Shown piece by piece: positions 35,571-51,930 of a stretch of DNA of 64,000 bases. Every line of letters starts with the position of its first letter. Position 1 is the first letter of the stretch. Location: the NCBI GenBank assembly GCA_950097015.1, contig CATNEN010000009.1:498501-562500 (forward strand). Direction: 5' to 3'. Made by a program: the position numbers and the translations under genes. Source of the DNA: Macrostomum hystrix (taxonomy: Eukaryota > Platyhelminthes > Macrostomidae). The notes beneath the pieces are model-generated. The model was not told the DNA's origin. It saw only the letters and a list, made by a program, of their open reading frames with translations, and searched no databases.

Positions 35571-36417
35571 ATGTAGTTCTATAGGCATTAAGTAAATAAA
35601 GCATTGAAACTCCCATTACTGTACATAAAACGAATATATTTAATTAACGACCACCCAGGTACTTTATAATAACATAAACAGAGTTTCTACACAGTAAAAC
35701 GGCAAAGAGAAGACGTTGCTGACAGGTGAAAATATGTGTATAGTTGCATGCAGCTGGAGTGATTGCGGCTCCATTGGCAATTACAGAAGCTACTTAGGCA
35801 TATAAAATATGAGTTTCAGTGCTGACAGGGATTACAGTTCACTAGCATGCCTGTACAGATAATGTAGCTAGATAATATTGCCGAATAAGAGCTGCGGCTG
35901 CTGAGTCAGAGACTGAACTGGCCAGCAAACAGATAAATATAGAAATATATTTGAGTACATGTACGGGGGATACCATAGGATATAGACAAATGTACATATA
36001 TATACACATATGTAAAGGATGACAAATCTCCCACAAGCTTCTAATTGTAAATAATGCGCAGAATTCTAAGACAGCAACAGGTAGCACAGGGAGCACAGGT
36101 AATTTTACTGTACTGGTTAAATTATAGTTGAATGGAAACGCAGACGGGAATAAAAAAATGCTAAATTAAGCTTATGAAACAAAGAACAGACAGGTATCAA
36201 CCAACCGAGAACACAGCAAGGCCTAACTGCCCCAGCCCCAGATAGCAAGTAAAGGACCAGGGCGCATGCCTCTGCGCGGTGAACACTGGCTCAAATCAGC
36301 CTGATTGGCCAAGGCAACGCAACAGGCAGGAAGAGAATAATCCAAAGAAGCACACGCATGATTTAGATGGCCCAGTAACAAAAACTAACAATCAATTAGA
36401 ACAAGAGTCACCGCAGC
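35571..36417. other. Spacer, no supported gene
   Basis: AT-rich. It includes the 3' UTR of the ZNF839-like gene at its right end. No open frame worth annotating. Confidence 0.4.
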
Positions 36418-38872
36418 TTAGTCAAACTGTGTGTTCAGCAGCTCCTGCAGGAACTCCAGCGTGATGCCCTGGCCGCCATGCTCTACCTGCAGGGTGGATC
36501 CGTCTGGCTTGGTGATGAGCAGCACAGTGTCATCCAGGTCCTGCAGTGTCACACCAGGGAACATGGCGTTTAAGTCGATTTGCACCGCTTCGCCTGTGTC
36601 AGCTGCCACACCAGCCTGACTGCCTCCTTCAGCGGCATTCGAAGTTGCGGCCTCGGCTTCAGGCTGCTGCTGGCCAGCGTCCGCGCCAGCCACCGCTACA
36701 GCCGCGCTACCAGCATCCTCGCTTGCGGCTGCTCCATTTTTCACTTCAGCGTTTTCGGAGGCTGAGGCCGCAGTGGCAGCCGCAGTTGCATCTGTTGCCA
36801 CGGCGCTATCAGTAGCCGGAGCTTCTTCAGACCTGCTTTCTGCGACGAGTACTTTTGATGGCGAAGCGCCAGCAACGCCTGTCACAGTCACCGTGCCAGA
36901 GGGTGAAGAAGATGCAGCGGCAGCGTCTCCCGCATCGGCTGTCTCTTGCATTACGGCAATCTGCTCGCCAGTGATCCGGTTGAAGAACTGTCCCGTGGCC
37001 ACCTCAATCACAAAGTCGGATGGCTGCCCGTTTTCATCCAGCACCTGCCGGAATAATTCGCTTTTTAGATTTGCGTGAGCACTTCACTCCTATGCTGTGC
37101 CAATCTAAGCTGGGTTGGATTTCATGAAGATATTACAAGTGACAATTTACAAATAGTTAGGTTTTACGTAGCTTTTGGCAACTTGGCAAATTGTCAAGTC
37201 GTCTCATCAAACGCATTACTTGTTGGAATTTTCACACGTGGCTTCATGAAATTCACTCCCTGTCACTGTATTAACCACCTTAAGTAAAACAATCTTATAA
37301 AGTCTAATTAACGCCTACAAACAAGGACACAAATAAAAACAACAAGGCACTGACTAAAGCAAGATGCTCACCTGATAATAACGCTCCACAGCAATGTCCT
37401 TGTCAGTGATAACTGGCTGTTGTGGTGGCTGCCGCTGCGGCTGTAACTGGCGAGTCTGGGCAGTCTTGGGGCCGATCTTCATGCTGATCTCGAAGCTGCC
37501 AGCGTTGGTGTCCGTCTGCACGCCGGACACGCCGCCAATACTGACTGGGACCTCGGGTTCAACCAGATGCGGCTGCAGGGTAGCAAAGCGGGTGCTCTGT
37601 CCGCCAACAAAGTCCTGCTGCGCCTGTGTGACCGCGGCAGCTGTGGCACCGGGTCCACGGCGCGATTGCAGCGAGGCCCGATGCCTGGGCGGCAGGTAGC
37701 CCTCGTTAAAGACTGCGCGGACGCCGTAGTTACCGACCTCGACGCCGAGAATATCGGCCTTGGCCTGGCTGTCTACGCATACAGAGCCGATTGGGCGCTG
37801 TTCGCTTGGCGGTAGGCGCACAAGGTGGTCTTTCAAGAACTTGCGGCTGATGTCTACCAAGTTTACCTGCGGGTAGGGTGGGTGCGGTGAAAATGGATTG
37901 CTTGGAAATGTCTGCGCAAGTCAGAGATTTGAGCAGACAAGCATTACACAGGCACTCACCAAGTCATCAACCAGCATAGCCAGGTTGGGCAAAGGCGGGT
38001 CGCCCCGCTCGGACTTGACCAGCAGGAAGTCGAAAGGGTTGGCCAGCTTGGCCAGTCTGGGCAGGCAGATGTCCACCAGCTCCTCATCTGTGCTTGTTTT
38101 CACGGCGGCCTTGAGGGCGCTGCGCTTGCGCACGGGCACGTACTGCGTGCGCCTGGCTTCGCGCTGTTCGTGGCGCAGCTGAACATGCTTAAGTAGGGCC
38201 TGACGCGACATAAACTGCAGGTCGCAACGATCGCACTGGAAGATAATAGAGTCGTCGGGATACAGGTAGCGGCCCGGCTTGCGACCCTCCTCCTCGGCGA
38301 TGGGATCAAAGTCCGGGTCCTCCTCTTCTGGGGAGCGCTTGCCGCGGCGTCGCTTACCGCCAGCCGGGCTGGCGCCGGTGTTGTCCAGGTCGCGGAAAAG
38401 TGCCTTTGATGGAGGGCTGAGGCCACTGCGGCCGACAGACACAGCGGGACCTGATGGCTTCTGCACCTCGCTCATGATGGACTGGTTGTGAAGCACCTGC
38501 GAGCGATGATGGTTGACATCCAGCCTTTTTAGTCCATTGTCTCGTCGCCTTAAGAGCGTTTCTGCTGTCTAGTTAAATCCTAGTTCGTTCTATCCATCCA
38601 GAACAAAAGCCACAAGGACGAAAGCACATTTAAAAACTTTTTCTCACCTGAGTAATCTGACTCAACTGTTCCTCGCTAAGGTTTTGCGTGGTGATGAAGC
38701 GATTGCCCTGCTGGATGATGCGAATGGGATTTTTATTAGAGCCTAGCGGCGCACTGGGGTCCTGCACTGGGATGGAGGCTTGGATGCGGCGTAGCTTCTC
38801 CATATTGATAGTAGCCGTGCCGCCGCCGTCCATGTCGGCTGTGAAGCTGCTGTCTGCGCCACTAAAATCCAT
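36418..38872 (-). CDS. C2H2 zinc-finger protein, ZNF839-like, four exons
   Basis: Exons (-): 38872-38648, 38496-37960, 37866-37372, 37044-36418; 1,884 nt, 627 residues, all joints in phase 0. Residues about 50-80 contain 'IRIIQQGNRFITTQNLSEEQ' and 'LSQITQVLHNQ', a block I associate with ZNF839-type proteins. A basic patch ('GGKRRRGKR') follows. A single C2H2 finger lies at about 160-190: 'FQCDRCDLQFMSRQALLKH' with the second His in 'VQLRH'. The middle (about 255-420) looks folded but is not recognised. The C-terminal 200 residues are Ala/Glu/Ser-rich and acidic, then end with a conserved-looking hydrophobic segment ('LDDTVLLITKPDGSTLQVEH'). It is probably a nuclear, DNA- or chromatin-associated protein. 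Orthology to ZNF839 is likely but not certain. Confidence 0.75.
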
Positions 38873-41800
38873 TGAGCTGCTTAACTAAGCTAGGGCTGCT
38901 GTGCTGCAAAATGTACAATTTTGTAAGATTTACTGTACTGTCTAGAGGCTTAGAATGATTCGAGAATATATGTATAATCCAAAAGAAATTATAAATATGT
39001 AATAACTACATAAAATCAAAAAAATTAATTTTCTTTAAATTAAAGATAAGTCTTTCGACAAACTGTTTGAGCGTTATGTTCTCAAAATGGCAAAACTGCA
39101 AAAAAAAGAAATCAAATACCTATCAGTCTAGTTTTTTTACTCCATTTGCTAAAATGATACAAAAATATATATTTGATTTATTCTACAAGACCTAAGTTGA
39201 TCCATTAAATTCCTAGAAACAAAATTCCACAATGTTATTCATATCAAACAGTCAAGGATCACATATTTAGCATTTGAACCAGTACATTTGAGGACAATGC
39301 TTTTTAACAGCTGGTCAAGTCTGAGAGACCCCAGTTACTGACATTGTCAACTGGGGGATCATTGTAGCTTTAAAAAGCTGTAAATTCAGCTGCTAAAAAG
39401 TATATACTAGACGAATTAAAAGTATTTCTGCTCCCCGAAGGGGGGCAAATCTTGCTAGTATCTACTAAACTTGTTACATCATACATTTTTGTGCATGTTG
39501 CATATGCCAAAAAATTTAGGCATGCCCATCAAAATTTGTGTGCATGGTGGGCACCGGCTAAGGCCTCGCTGCACGAAGGCACACTGTTCAATGTGCCATA
39601 TACAGAAAGAAAGGATAGGTGAAAAGAAAGGTGAGAAAGCCATTAAGTGCTGCGCCAGCGGAGCCAATCATTCAAGTGGTGAATACCTGCACTCGCAGTG
39701 CCACCCTGCAGCAGGAAGCGGCGACCCTGCGTTCCGAATTGGAGAGCGTACCGCAGCTTGCAGATGAAGAGTGGAAGTCACAGCAGGCAATAGCTGCCAG
39801 CTACAAAGCTGGATCCGTGTGCACAATCCGTGTGGCTTGTGCACACTGATCCACATGGATCCATACCAATAATTTTCTGCTTATCCACACGGCAGCTTGT
39901 ATGAATAGGTCTACAACTCTTTATATTTGCAGTGCCATTAATTTCAATTTTATCCACATGGAGCTGTGCCATTAATTTCAATTTTATCCACATTGAGCTG
40001 TGCCAATAATTTTCTTCTTATCCACACAGCAGCTTGTATGAATAGGTATAAAACTCTTTATATAAATATGCCATGCCATTAATATCAATTTTATCTACAT
40101 GGTTATCCACTGTGTTCTACATTTCAACCTACACATTCATTAACTGACATTAATGTCATCCTTTTTAATTATTGTAATAACAACTTACTAAATCTTTTGT
40201 CATCATTACATGTTTTTATTCTAATTGTATTGACTTAAAAAGTAAGAAGTCTATCAAAGAAAATCATTCGAGTCAACCAGCAGAATTATAGTCAACACAA
40301 AACTTGTCACACATATTATCACACATCATTGTTATTATTTTACACTCTGCATTGATAGTGTACACTATACACTATACTCTGAAGCAAAAGCCTTATGCTC
40401 AGAGAAGAATAGGTAGGGACTTGAAAGTAGACCTATTCATACAAGCTGCAGTGTGGAAAAGCAGAAAATTATTGGCACAGATCCGTGTGGATCAAATTGA
40501 AATTATTGGCACGGGACCATGGGAATAAGCACTTCCAAATTAATAAACATATTATATTGTCATGTAATTTAATCAGGTTCCAATTTTTGCAGTGGCTTTC
40601 TACAATAGTTATAGTTCCAGTTTGCAGCACTTTTCTTAGCCCTTTTAGCTTGTTTTAATACTTTAAGCACCATAGGCCTAGGCCTATTTCTATAAGTGTT
40701 ACATTGTAAGCCTAGAACTACTAGTTGAGATAAAGATTGAAGGCCTAGTACTAAAACTGTGCCTTTTCATTTATAAATAATCAATACATCATCTATCTAT
40801 GCCTTGCCTTCCATTATTTATTAGCAAATCTTAGACTTAGACTTAGCAAATCTTAAAATATTTAGCTTGGCCTAACAAATTTTTAGCAAACTTGTCATGT
40901 CATTTTATTTGATATGAATTTCAATTTTTTTGTGTATTCATTACTTTTAGCTTATAGCATAGTCAGGAATTGGGCAGTGTGTTCTAGAAAAAAATTGTGG
41001 CCACTGAAAATGACAAATAAGCTAACAGTTAAAACCACTTTGTGTGCTAGGCCTATGCTTTGCAACAATAAAATACATTTTGTTTGCAAATTTTTGCTTC
41101 TTGTGTACTGTGTAACATCATTAAAAGAGCTGGAAATATATAATGAAATGATAAGTTTTAATAACCAAAACAAAAAACGTTATAAATTGAAACTAAAAAA
41201 GTAGCTAGGCCTAATCTACATAAATGCTATTATCGTTAAGAAAAGAACAAATAATGAGAATGACAACATGTCCTTACTGCTAAGCAATTGAGAATTGTTT
41301 AGCTAAGTAGTACAAATCATTTGGAAATTATAGACGCAATATATGTGTTTTATCAATAGTTAATATGAATCGGTTCAGAAGGACAAAAAACGAATTACAC
41401 GAACTTTTTAATACGCATTATAACACAAATTCTACGTGCAAACTACAGTAAGATATAACAGGTAGAGTTAGATTAGGACTTTAGAGCGAAAAAAAAATAT
41501 ATGAGCAACATATGTATAAAAAAGTTTTTTTAGACACTATATTTTCCATTGGACGGCGACATTAGGTGCCATGAATTTATTGACTCTACTCGACATGTAA
41601 ATTAATTGTCTAGAAAGTCATTTTCAAATTTATGCAAACACATCGTGCAAGTAAAATAATCCTATTGTAGTAAAACAAATTTTGCAGAAGCAAGTAAAGA
41701 ATTGCGTATATACATAGTTAAATAAAATAATTATGTTAAATAAAAAATTAAATAGTTGTTATTAGTACATGAATATTATCTAAGGGTTAACTGTTTATCC

Positions 41801-41948
41801 TTCTACATTTTAACATGTCGGATAAGTGTCATTTTTTAGATTTGGTCTAACATTTTTATGAAAAATATTTTCTTTGATTTTTACCCTTAACCATCATTCT
41901 AAAATAAACTTAGTAAAATAAAAAACTAGACAAAATATTTGTATTATA
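38873..41948. other. AT-rich divergent intergenic region
   Basis: Three kilobases between the starts of the ZNF839-like gene (-) and FOXJ (+). It holds the inverted repeat at 39848-40493 and a weak coiled-coil-like frame at 39619-39849 that I do not support as a gene. Both promoters should lie here. Confidence 0.45.
39848..40493. mobile_element. Inverted-repeat element, 67-bp arms (MITE-like)
   Basis: Arms at 39848-39914 and 40427-40493 are the same length and about 90% complementary by eye (key core TATTCATACAAGCTGC). A third, direct copy of the core lies near 40007-40050. ATTAATTTCAATTTTATCCA recurs between the arms. No clear target-site duplication was found, so the mobile nature is inferred. 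Confidence 0.5.
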
Positions 41949-44856
<2,908 letters not shown>

Positions 44857-45194
44857 TGGCGATTAGCTGCTGAAACTGCTTGCGCGACTGGCATTCGGAT
44901 CGCAGCTAATGATTGTATTTGTCCGTGTTCGGACTTCAGATCTATTGCAGATTTATTGATTACGCGCTGGCTCAATTGCTATAAACTATTTTGACTATTC
45001 GAGAAAAATGCGTTTCCATTCAACTACTTACAGTAACATGAGATTGGTTTTTTATATATTTCAGGCAGAAAAACGGTTCCATTTTTCTTCGTGGAGCGTG
45101 ATTCGATTATCTTTTTGTCATTTCAGAGTAAATATAATAATTTGGATAGCTATTTTTCTAAGACTTTTATCACCCAGATGCTTGCAGTCCATTG

Positions 45195-48100
45195 CTCATT
45201 GCATCATTCTGTGTCCCGTCCATTGCAAACAAGCGCCCATCTATTCCACTGCAGCATTCTGTGTCCCGTCCATTGCAAACAAGCGCCCATCTATTCCACT
45301 GCAGCATTCTGTGTCCCGTCCATTGCAAACAAGCGCCCATCTATTCCACTGCAGCATTCTGTGTCCCGTCCATTGCAAACAAGCGCCCATCTATTCCACT
45401 GCAGCATTCTGTGTCCAGTCCATTGCAAACAAGCGCCCATCTATTCCACTGCAGCATTCTGTGTCCCGTCCATTGCAAACAAGCGCCCATCTATTCCACT
45501 GCAGCATTCTGTGTCCAGTCCATTGCAAACAAGCGCCCATCTATTCCACTGCAGCATTCTGTGTCCAGTCCATTGCAAGCAAGCGCCCATCTATTCCACT
45601 GCAGCATTCTGTGTCCAGTCCATTGCAAGCAAGCGCCCATCTATTCCACTGCAGCATTCTGTGTCCCGTCCATTGCAAACAAGCGCCCATCTATTCCACT
45701 GCAGCATTCTGTGTCCCATCCATTGCAAACAAGCGCCCATCTATTCCACTGCAGCATTCTGTGTCCCATCCATTGCAAACAAGCGCCCATCTATTCCACT
45801 GCAGCATTCTGTGTCCCATCCATTGCAAACAAGCGCCCATCTATTCCACTGCAGCATTCTGTGTCCCATCCATTGCAAACAAGCGCCCATCTATTCCACT
45901 GCAGCATTCTGTGTCCCATCCATTGCAAACAAGCGCCCATCTATTCCACTGCAGCATTCTGTGTCCCATCCATTGCAAACAAGCGCCCATCTATTCCACT
46001 GCAGCATTCTGTGTCCCATCCATTGCAAACAAGCGCCCATCTATTCCACTGCAGCATTCTGTGTCCCGTCCATTGCAAACAAGCGCCCATCTATTCCACT
46101 GCAGCATTCTGTGTCCCGTCCATTGCAAACAAGCGCCCATCTATTCCACTGCAGCATTCTGTGTCCAGTCCATTGCAAACAAGCGCCCATCTATTCCACT
46201 GCAGCATTCTGTGTCCCGTCCATTGCAAACAAGCGCCCATCTATTCCACTGCAGCATTCTGTGTCCCATCCATTGCAAACAAGCGCCCATCTATTCCACT
46301 GCAGCATTCTGTGTCCAGTCCATTGCAAACAAGCGCCCATCTATTCCACTGCAGCATTCTGTGTCCAGTCCATTGCAAACAAGCGCCCATCTATTCCACT
46401 GCAGCATTCTGTGTCCAGTCCATTGCAAACAAGCGCCCATCTATTCCACTGCAGCATTCTGTGTCCCATCCATTGCAAACAAGCGCCCATCTATTCCACT
46501 GCAGCATTCTGTGTCCCATCCATTGCAAACAAGCGCCCATCTATTCCACTGCAGCATTCTGTGTCCCATCCATTGCAAACAAGCGCCCATCTATTCCACT
46601 GCAGCATTCTGTGTCCAGTCCATTGCAAACAAGCGCCCATCTATTCCACTGCAGCATTCTGTGTCCAGTCCATTGCAAACAAGCGCCCATCTATTCCACT
46701 GCAGCATTCTGTGTCCCGTCCATTGCAAACAAGCGCCCATCTATTCCACTGCAGCATTCTGTGTCCCATCCATTGCAAACAAGCGCCCATCTATTCCACT
46801 GCAGCATTCTGTGTCCCATCCATTGCAAACAAGCGCCCATCTATTCCACTGCAGCATTCTGTGTCCCGTCCATTGCAAACAAGCGCCCATCTATTCCACT
46901 GCAGCATTCTGTGTCCAGTCCATTGCAAACAAGCGCCCATCTATTCCACTGCAGCATTCTGTGTCCCGTCCATTGCAAACAAGCGCCCATCTATTCCACT
47001 GCATCATTCTGTGTCCCATCCATTGCAAACAAGCGCCCATCTATTCCACTGCATCATTCTGTGTCCCGTCCATTGCAAACAAGCGCCCATCTATTCCACT
47101 GCAGCATTCTGTGTCCCATCCATTGCAAACAAGCGCCCATCTATTCCACTGCAGCATTCTGTGTCCCATCCATTGCAAACAAGCGCCCATCTATTCCACT
47201 GCAGCATTCTGTGTCCCATCCATTGCAAACAAGCGCCCATCTATTCTACTGCAGCATTCTGTGTCCCATCCATTGCAAACAAGCGCCCATCTATTCCACT
47301 GCATCATTCTGTGTCCCGTCCATTGCAAACAAGCGCCCATCTATTCCACTGCAGCATTCTGTGTCCCGTCCATTGCAAACAAGCGCCCATCTATTCCACT
47401 GCAGCATTCTGTGTCCAGTCCATTGCAAACAAGCGCCCATCTATTCCACTGCAGCATTCTGTGTCCCATCCATTGCAAACAAGCGCCCATCTATTCCACT
47501 GCAGCATTCTGTGTCCCATCCATTGCAAACAAGCGCCCATCTATTCCACTGCAGCATTCTGTGTCCCATCCATTGCAAACAAGCGCCCATCTATTCCACT
47601 GCAGCATTCTGTGTCCCATCCATTGCAAACAAGCGCCCATCTATTCCACTGCAGCATTCTGTGTCCAGTCCATTGCAAACAAGCGCCCATCTATTCCACT
47701 GCAGCATTCTGTGTCCCATCCATTGCAAACAAGCGCCCATCTATTCCACTGCAGCATTCTGTGTCCCATCCATTGCAAACAAGCGCCCATCTATTCCACT
47801 GCAGCATTCTGTGTCCAGTCCATTGCAAACAAGCGCCCATCTATTCCACTGCAGCATTCTGTGTCCCATCCATTGCAAACAAGCGCCCATCTATTCCACT
47901 GCAGCATTCTGTGTCCCGTCCATTGCAAACAAGCGCCCATCTATTCCACTGCATCATTCTGTGTCCAGTCCATTGCAAACAAGCGCCCATCTATTCCACT
48001 GCAGCATTCTGTGTCCAGTCCATTGCAAACAAGCGCCCATCTATTCCACTGCAGCATTCTGTGTCCCGTCCATTGCAAACAAGCGCCCATCTATTCCACT

Positions 48101-48305
48101 GCAGCATTCTGTGTCCCATCCATTGCAAACAAGCGCCCATCTATTCCACTGCAGCATTCTGTGTCCCATCCATTGCAAACAAGCGCCCATCTATTCCACT
48201 GCAGCATTCTGTGTCCCGTCCATTGCAAACAAGCGCCCATCTATTCCACTGCAGCATTCTGTGTCCCATCCATTGCAAACAAGCGCCCATCTATTTCACT
48301 GCAGC
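45195..48305. repeat. 50-bp satellite, about 62 units, open in all three plus frames
   Basis: The unit is CATTCTGTGTCCCGTCCATT, GCAAACAAGCGCCCATCTAT, TCCACTGCAG (50 bp). The main polymorphic site reads CCCGTCC, CCCATCC or CCAGTCC. Because 50 is not a multiple of three and the unit has no stop in any plus frame, three overlapping frames of more than 1,000 codons arise, each cycling through the same 50-residue string. These are not annotated as genes. The array lies about 340 bp beyond the FOXJ stop codon. Confidence 0.97.
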
Positions 48306-48649
48306 ATTGTGTCCATTTGCACTTGTCTCCGAGCTCAGGTTCTGTGAGACCGTGGCGCTGCGAGCTCAGAGCAGGTGAAAACTTTCTGTCCACAGTGCAA
48401 ACCGCAAATTTGGCAAACATTTAAAATTTACTTTCACCGTCTGCACCTCCGCGTGCACCTGTATAGACTTGTCAGTGCCTTTTCAACAAAAATGCTATTT
48501 TTCTATATCATATTTTCTGATGGAACTCATGACTGACGAGCAGTGCCTTATCATACTGGTCTGTTGATGCCTGTTAAAATCATTTTCATTAAAATTTGTC
48601 CGTCTGTTTTGTGAAGGCAGACTAAACGGGCTGTCAATCTGTACTAGTA

Positions 48650-49232
48650 TTATCAGAGCTGTCAGCCTGTATTATCACAGCTGTCAGCCTGTATTATCAC
48701 AGCTGTCAGCCTGTATTATCACAGCTGTCAGCCTGTATTATCAGAGCTGTCAGCCTGTATTATCACAGCTGCCAGTCTGTATTATCACAGCTGTCAGCCT
48801 GTATTATCACAGCTGTCAGCCTGTATTATCACAGCTGTCAGCCTGTATTATCACAGCTGTCAGCCTGTATTATCACAGCTGTCAGCCTGTATTATCACAG
48901 CTGTCAGCCTGTATTATCACAGCTGTCAGCCTGTATTATCACAGCTGCCAGTCTGTATTATCACAGCTGTCAGCCTGTATTATCACAGCTGTCAGCCTGT
49001 ATTATCACAGCTGCCAGTCTGTATTATCACAGCTGTCAGCCTGTATTATCACAGCTGTCAGCCTGTATTATCACAGCTGTCAGCCTGTATTATCAGAGCT
49101 GTCAGCCTGTATTATCACAGCTGTCAGCCTGTATTATCACAGCTGTCAGTCTGTATTATCACAGCTGTCAGCCTGTATTATCACAGCTGTCAGCCTGTAT
49201 TATCACAGCTGTCAGCCTGTATTATCAGAGCT
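48650..49232. repeat. 22-bp minisatellite
   Basis: The unit is TGTCAGCCTGTATTATCACA plus GC, about 26 copies with TGCCAGTCTG and TCAGAGC variants. Confidence 0.95.
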
Positions 49233-49614
49233 CTCTGACTTAGGAACATGTATCGATTTTCCCCAGAAACTGATGCGTCGGCAAGCTGTCCATGGACATT
49301 GTGGACTCGATGTCCTTTCTGTAGCCGGCTGTATTTTGGAATCAGTTCCATTTGGAACAGCCCCAGTCAATTGTGCCTTCAATCGCAAAGTACATTGGAA
49401 ACCTTTACTTTTATTTTTATCGCTTAGATGTGCTATCAGAGCTTTTCATTCCTTGATTCTTACACTATTTATTCTTTGCTATAAGTAGACAAGACCCCGA
49501 GCAGATCTGTGAGATTCTGCTCATTTTTATCGACTCGCTCAGTTTTCGAGCTCATACAAAAACTCGCAAGCCATTGAATTTTTCATTAACTTCTAGCAGG
49601 TCATTCGCTATAAA

Positions 49615-50185
49615 ATGATCTCAGAGCCGCACTTAGTTGGTACAGGGCGTGAGCTCCCAGAGCCTCACTTAGTTGGTACAGGGCGTGAGCTCCCAGAGCC
49701 TCACTTAGTTGGTACAGGGCGTGAGCTCCCAGAGCCTCACTTAGTTGGTACAGGGCGTGAGCTCCCAGAGCCTCACTTTAGTTGGTACAGGGCGTGAGCT
49801 CCCAGAGCCTCACTTAGTTGGTACAGGGCGTGAGCTCCCAGAGCCTCACTTAGTTGGTACAGGGCGTGAGCTCCCAGAGCCTCACTTAGTTGGTACAGGG
49901 CGTGAGCTCCCAGAGCCTCACTTAGTTGGTACAGGGCGTGAGCTCCCAGAGCCTCACTTAGTTGGTACAGGGCGTGAGCTCCCAGAGCCTCACTTAGTTG
50001 GTACAGGGCGTGAGCTCCCAGAGCCTCACTTAGTTGGTACAGGGCGTGAGCTCCCAGAGCCTCACTTAGTTGGTACAGGGCGTGAGCTCCCAGAGCCTCA
50101 CTTAGTTGGTACAGGGCGTGAGCTCCCAGAGCCTCACTTAGTTGGTACAGGGCGTGAGCTCCCAGAGCCTCACTTAGTTGATGCT
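49615..50185. repeat. 36-bp minisatellite
   Basis: The unit is GAGCCTCACTTAGTTGGTAC plus AGGGCGTGAGCTCCCA, about 16 copies, nearly perfect apart from a 1-bp T insertion near 49779. Such homogeneity implies recent expansion. Confidence 0.95.
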
Positions 50186-50604
50186 GGGCCTGAGCTCCCA
50201 GTTGGCAATTTGGCCAGGATTTTGAGACTTCTCTATCAGGCTCTTGGCCTAGCTAGAAGCTTCTGACAAGCAGGTCTTTTCACTTCTTGGATTTTAGTAG
50301 AGCAGCGATGAGCACAAAAACTCATATTTAAAAATGGCTGCAAATACAACGAGCCCAGCCCCTCCCTACCAAAGCTGGGATTTGAGTTCGGCAGCTCATG
50401 CCAAAGTGAGAGAGGAGGAAACCCGATCAGCGAGATGCAGCCGGAAGGTTTTCAAACTCGACAGATTCGCGAGAGTGCAAGCCATGGATTACGGGCGCTC
50501 CCACTTCCTCCTCCAGACGTGCTTCATAGCCCTTTGCTTCTCAGCTGCGCTCCAAGCCTGAGTTGTGAGATCTCTCACACATCATTCAAGTGCTTCATAG
50601 TCCA
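50186..50604. other. Spacer between minisatellites
   Basis: A 75-codon plus-strand frame (50334-50561) has no recognisable motif. Nothing else is seen. Confidence 0.35.
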
Positions 50605-51930
50605 TAGATTCATCGGGCAAGCGGTTGGAGGACAGCCGAGCCTACGGAGATTCATCGGGCAAGCGGTTGGAGGTCAGCCGAGCCTACGGAGATTCATCGG
50701 GCAAGTAGTTGGAGGACAGCCGAGCCTACGGAGATTCATCGGGCAAGCGGTTGGAGGACAGCCGAGCCTACGAAGATTCATCGGGCAAGTAGTTGGAGGA
50801 CAGCCGAGCCTACGGAGATTCATCGGGCAAGCGTTTGGAGGTCAGCCGAGCCTACGGAGATTCATCGGGCAAGCGGTTGGAGGTCAGCCGAGCCTACGGA
50901 GATTCATCGGGCAAGTGGTTGGAGGACAGCCGAGCCTACGGAGATTCATCGGGCAAGCGGTTGGAGGTCAGCCGAGCCTACGGAGATTCATCGGGCAAGC
51001 CGTTGGAGGTCAGCCGAGCCTATGGAGATTCATCGGGCAAGCCGTTGGAGGTCAGCCGAGCCTATGGAGATTCATCGGGCAAGCGGTTGGAGGTCAGCCG
51101 AGCCTACGGAGATTCATCGGGCAAGTTGTTGGAGGACAGCCGAGCCTACGGAGATTCATCGGGCAAGCGGTTGGAGGTCAGCCGAGCCTACGGAGATTCA
51201 TCGGGCAAGCGGTTGGAGGTCAGCCGAGCCTACGGAGATTCATCGGGCAAGTGGTTGGAGGACAGCCGAGCCTACGGAGATTCATCGGGCAAGCGGTTGG
51301 AGGTCAGCCGAGCCTACGGAGATTCATCGGGCAAGCGGTTGGAGGTCAGCCGAGCCTACGGAGATTCATCGGGCAAGCGGTTGGAGGTCAGCCGAGCCTA
51401 CGGAGATTCATCGGGCAAGTGGTTGGAGGTCAGCCGAGCCTACGGAGATTCATCGGGCAAGTGGTTGGAGGACAGCCGAGCCTACGGAGATTCATCGGGC
51501 AAGCGGTTGGAGGTCAGCCGAGCCTACGGAGATTCATCGGGCAAGTGGTTGGAGGTCAGCCGAGCCTACGGAGATTCATCGGGCAAGTGGTTGGAGGACA
51601 GCCGAGCCTACGGAGATTCATCGGGCAAGCGGTTGGAGGTCAGCCGAGCCTACGGAGATTCATCGGGCAAGCGGTTGGAGGTCAGCCGAGCCTACGGAGA
51701 TTCATCGGGCAAGCGGTTGGAGGACAGCCGAGCCTACGGAGATTCATCGGGCAAGCGGTTGGAGGACAGCCGAGCCTACGGAGATTCATCGGGCAAGCGG
51801 TTGGAGGACAGCCGAGCCTACGGAGATTCATCGGGCAAGCGGTTGGAGGACAGCCGAGCCTACGGAGATTCATCGGGCAAGCGGTTGGAGGTCAGCCGAG
51901 CCTACGGAGATTCATCGGGCAAGCGACCAA
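50605..51930. repeat. 42-bp minisatellite, about 31 units
   Basis: The unit is GGAGATTCATCGGGCAAGCG, GTTGGAGGTCAGCCGAGCCT, AC (42 bp), with GACAG/GTCAG and AAGCGG/AAGTGG variants. All three plus frames are open. Confidence 0.96.

Noticed and set aside
39619-39849. Coiled-coil-like frame in the ZNF839/FOXJ spacer
   Set aside because: About 60 residues only, no clear splice sites, runs into the inverted-repeat element. At most an eroded exon copy.
45008-48424. Three overlapping plus-strand frames of 1,051-1,138 codons
   Set aside because: A stop-free 50-bp satellite gives three equivalent frames by arithmetic. No flanking exon, signal peptide or start context supports translation.
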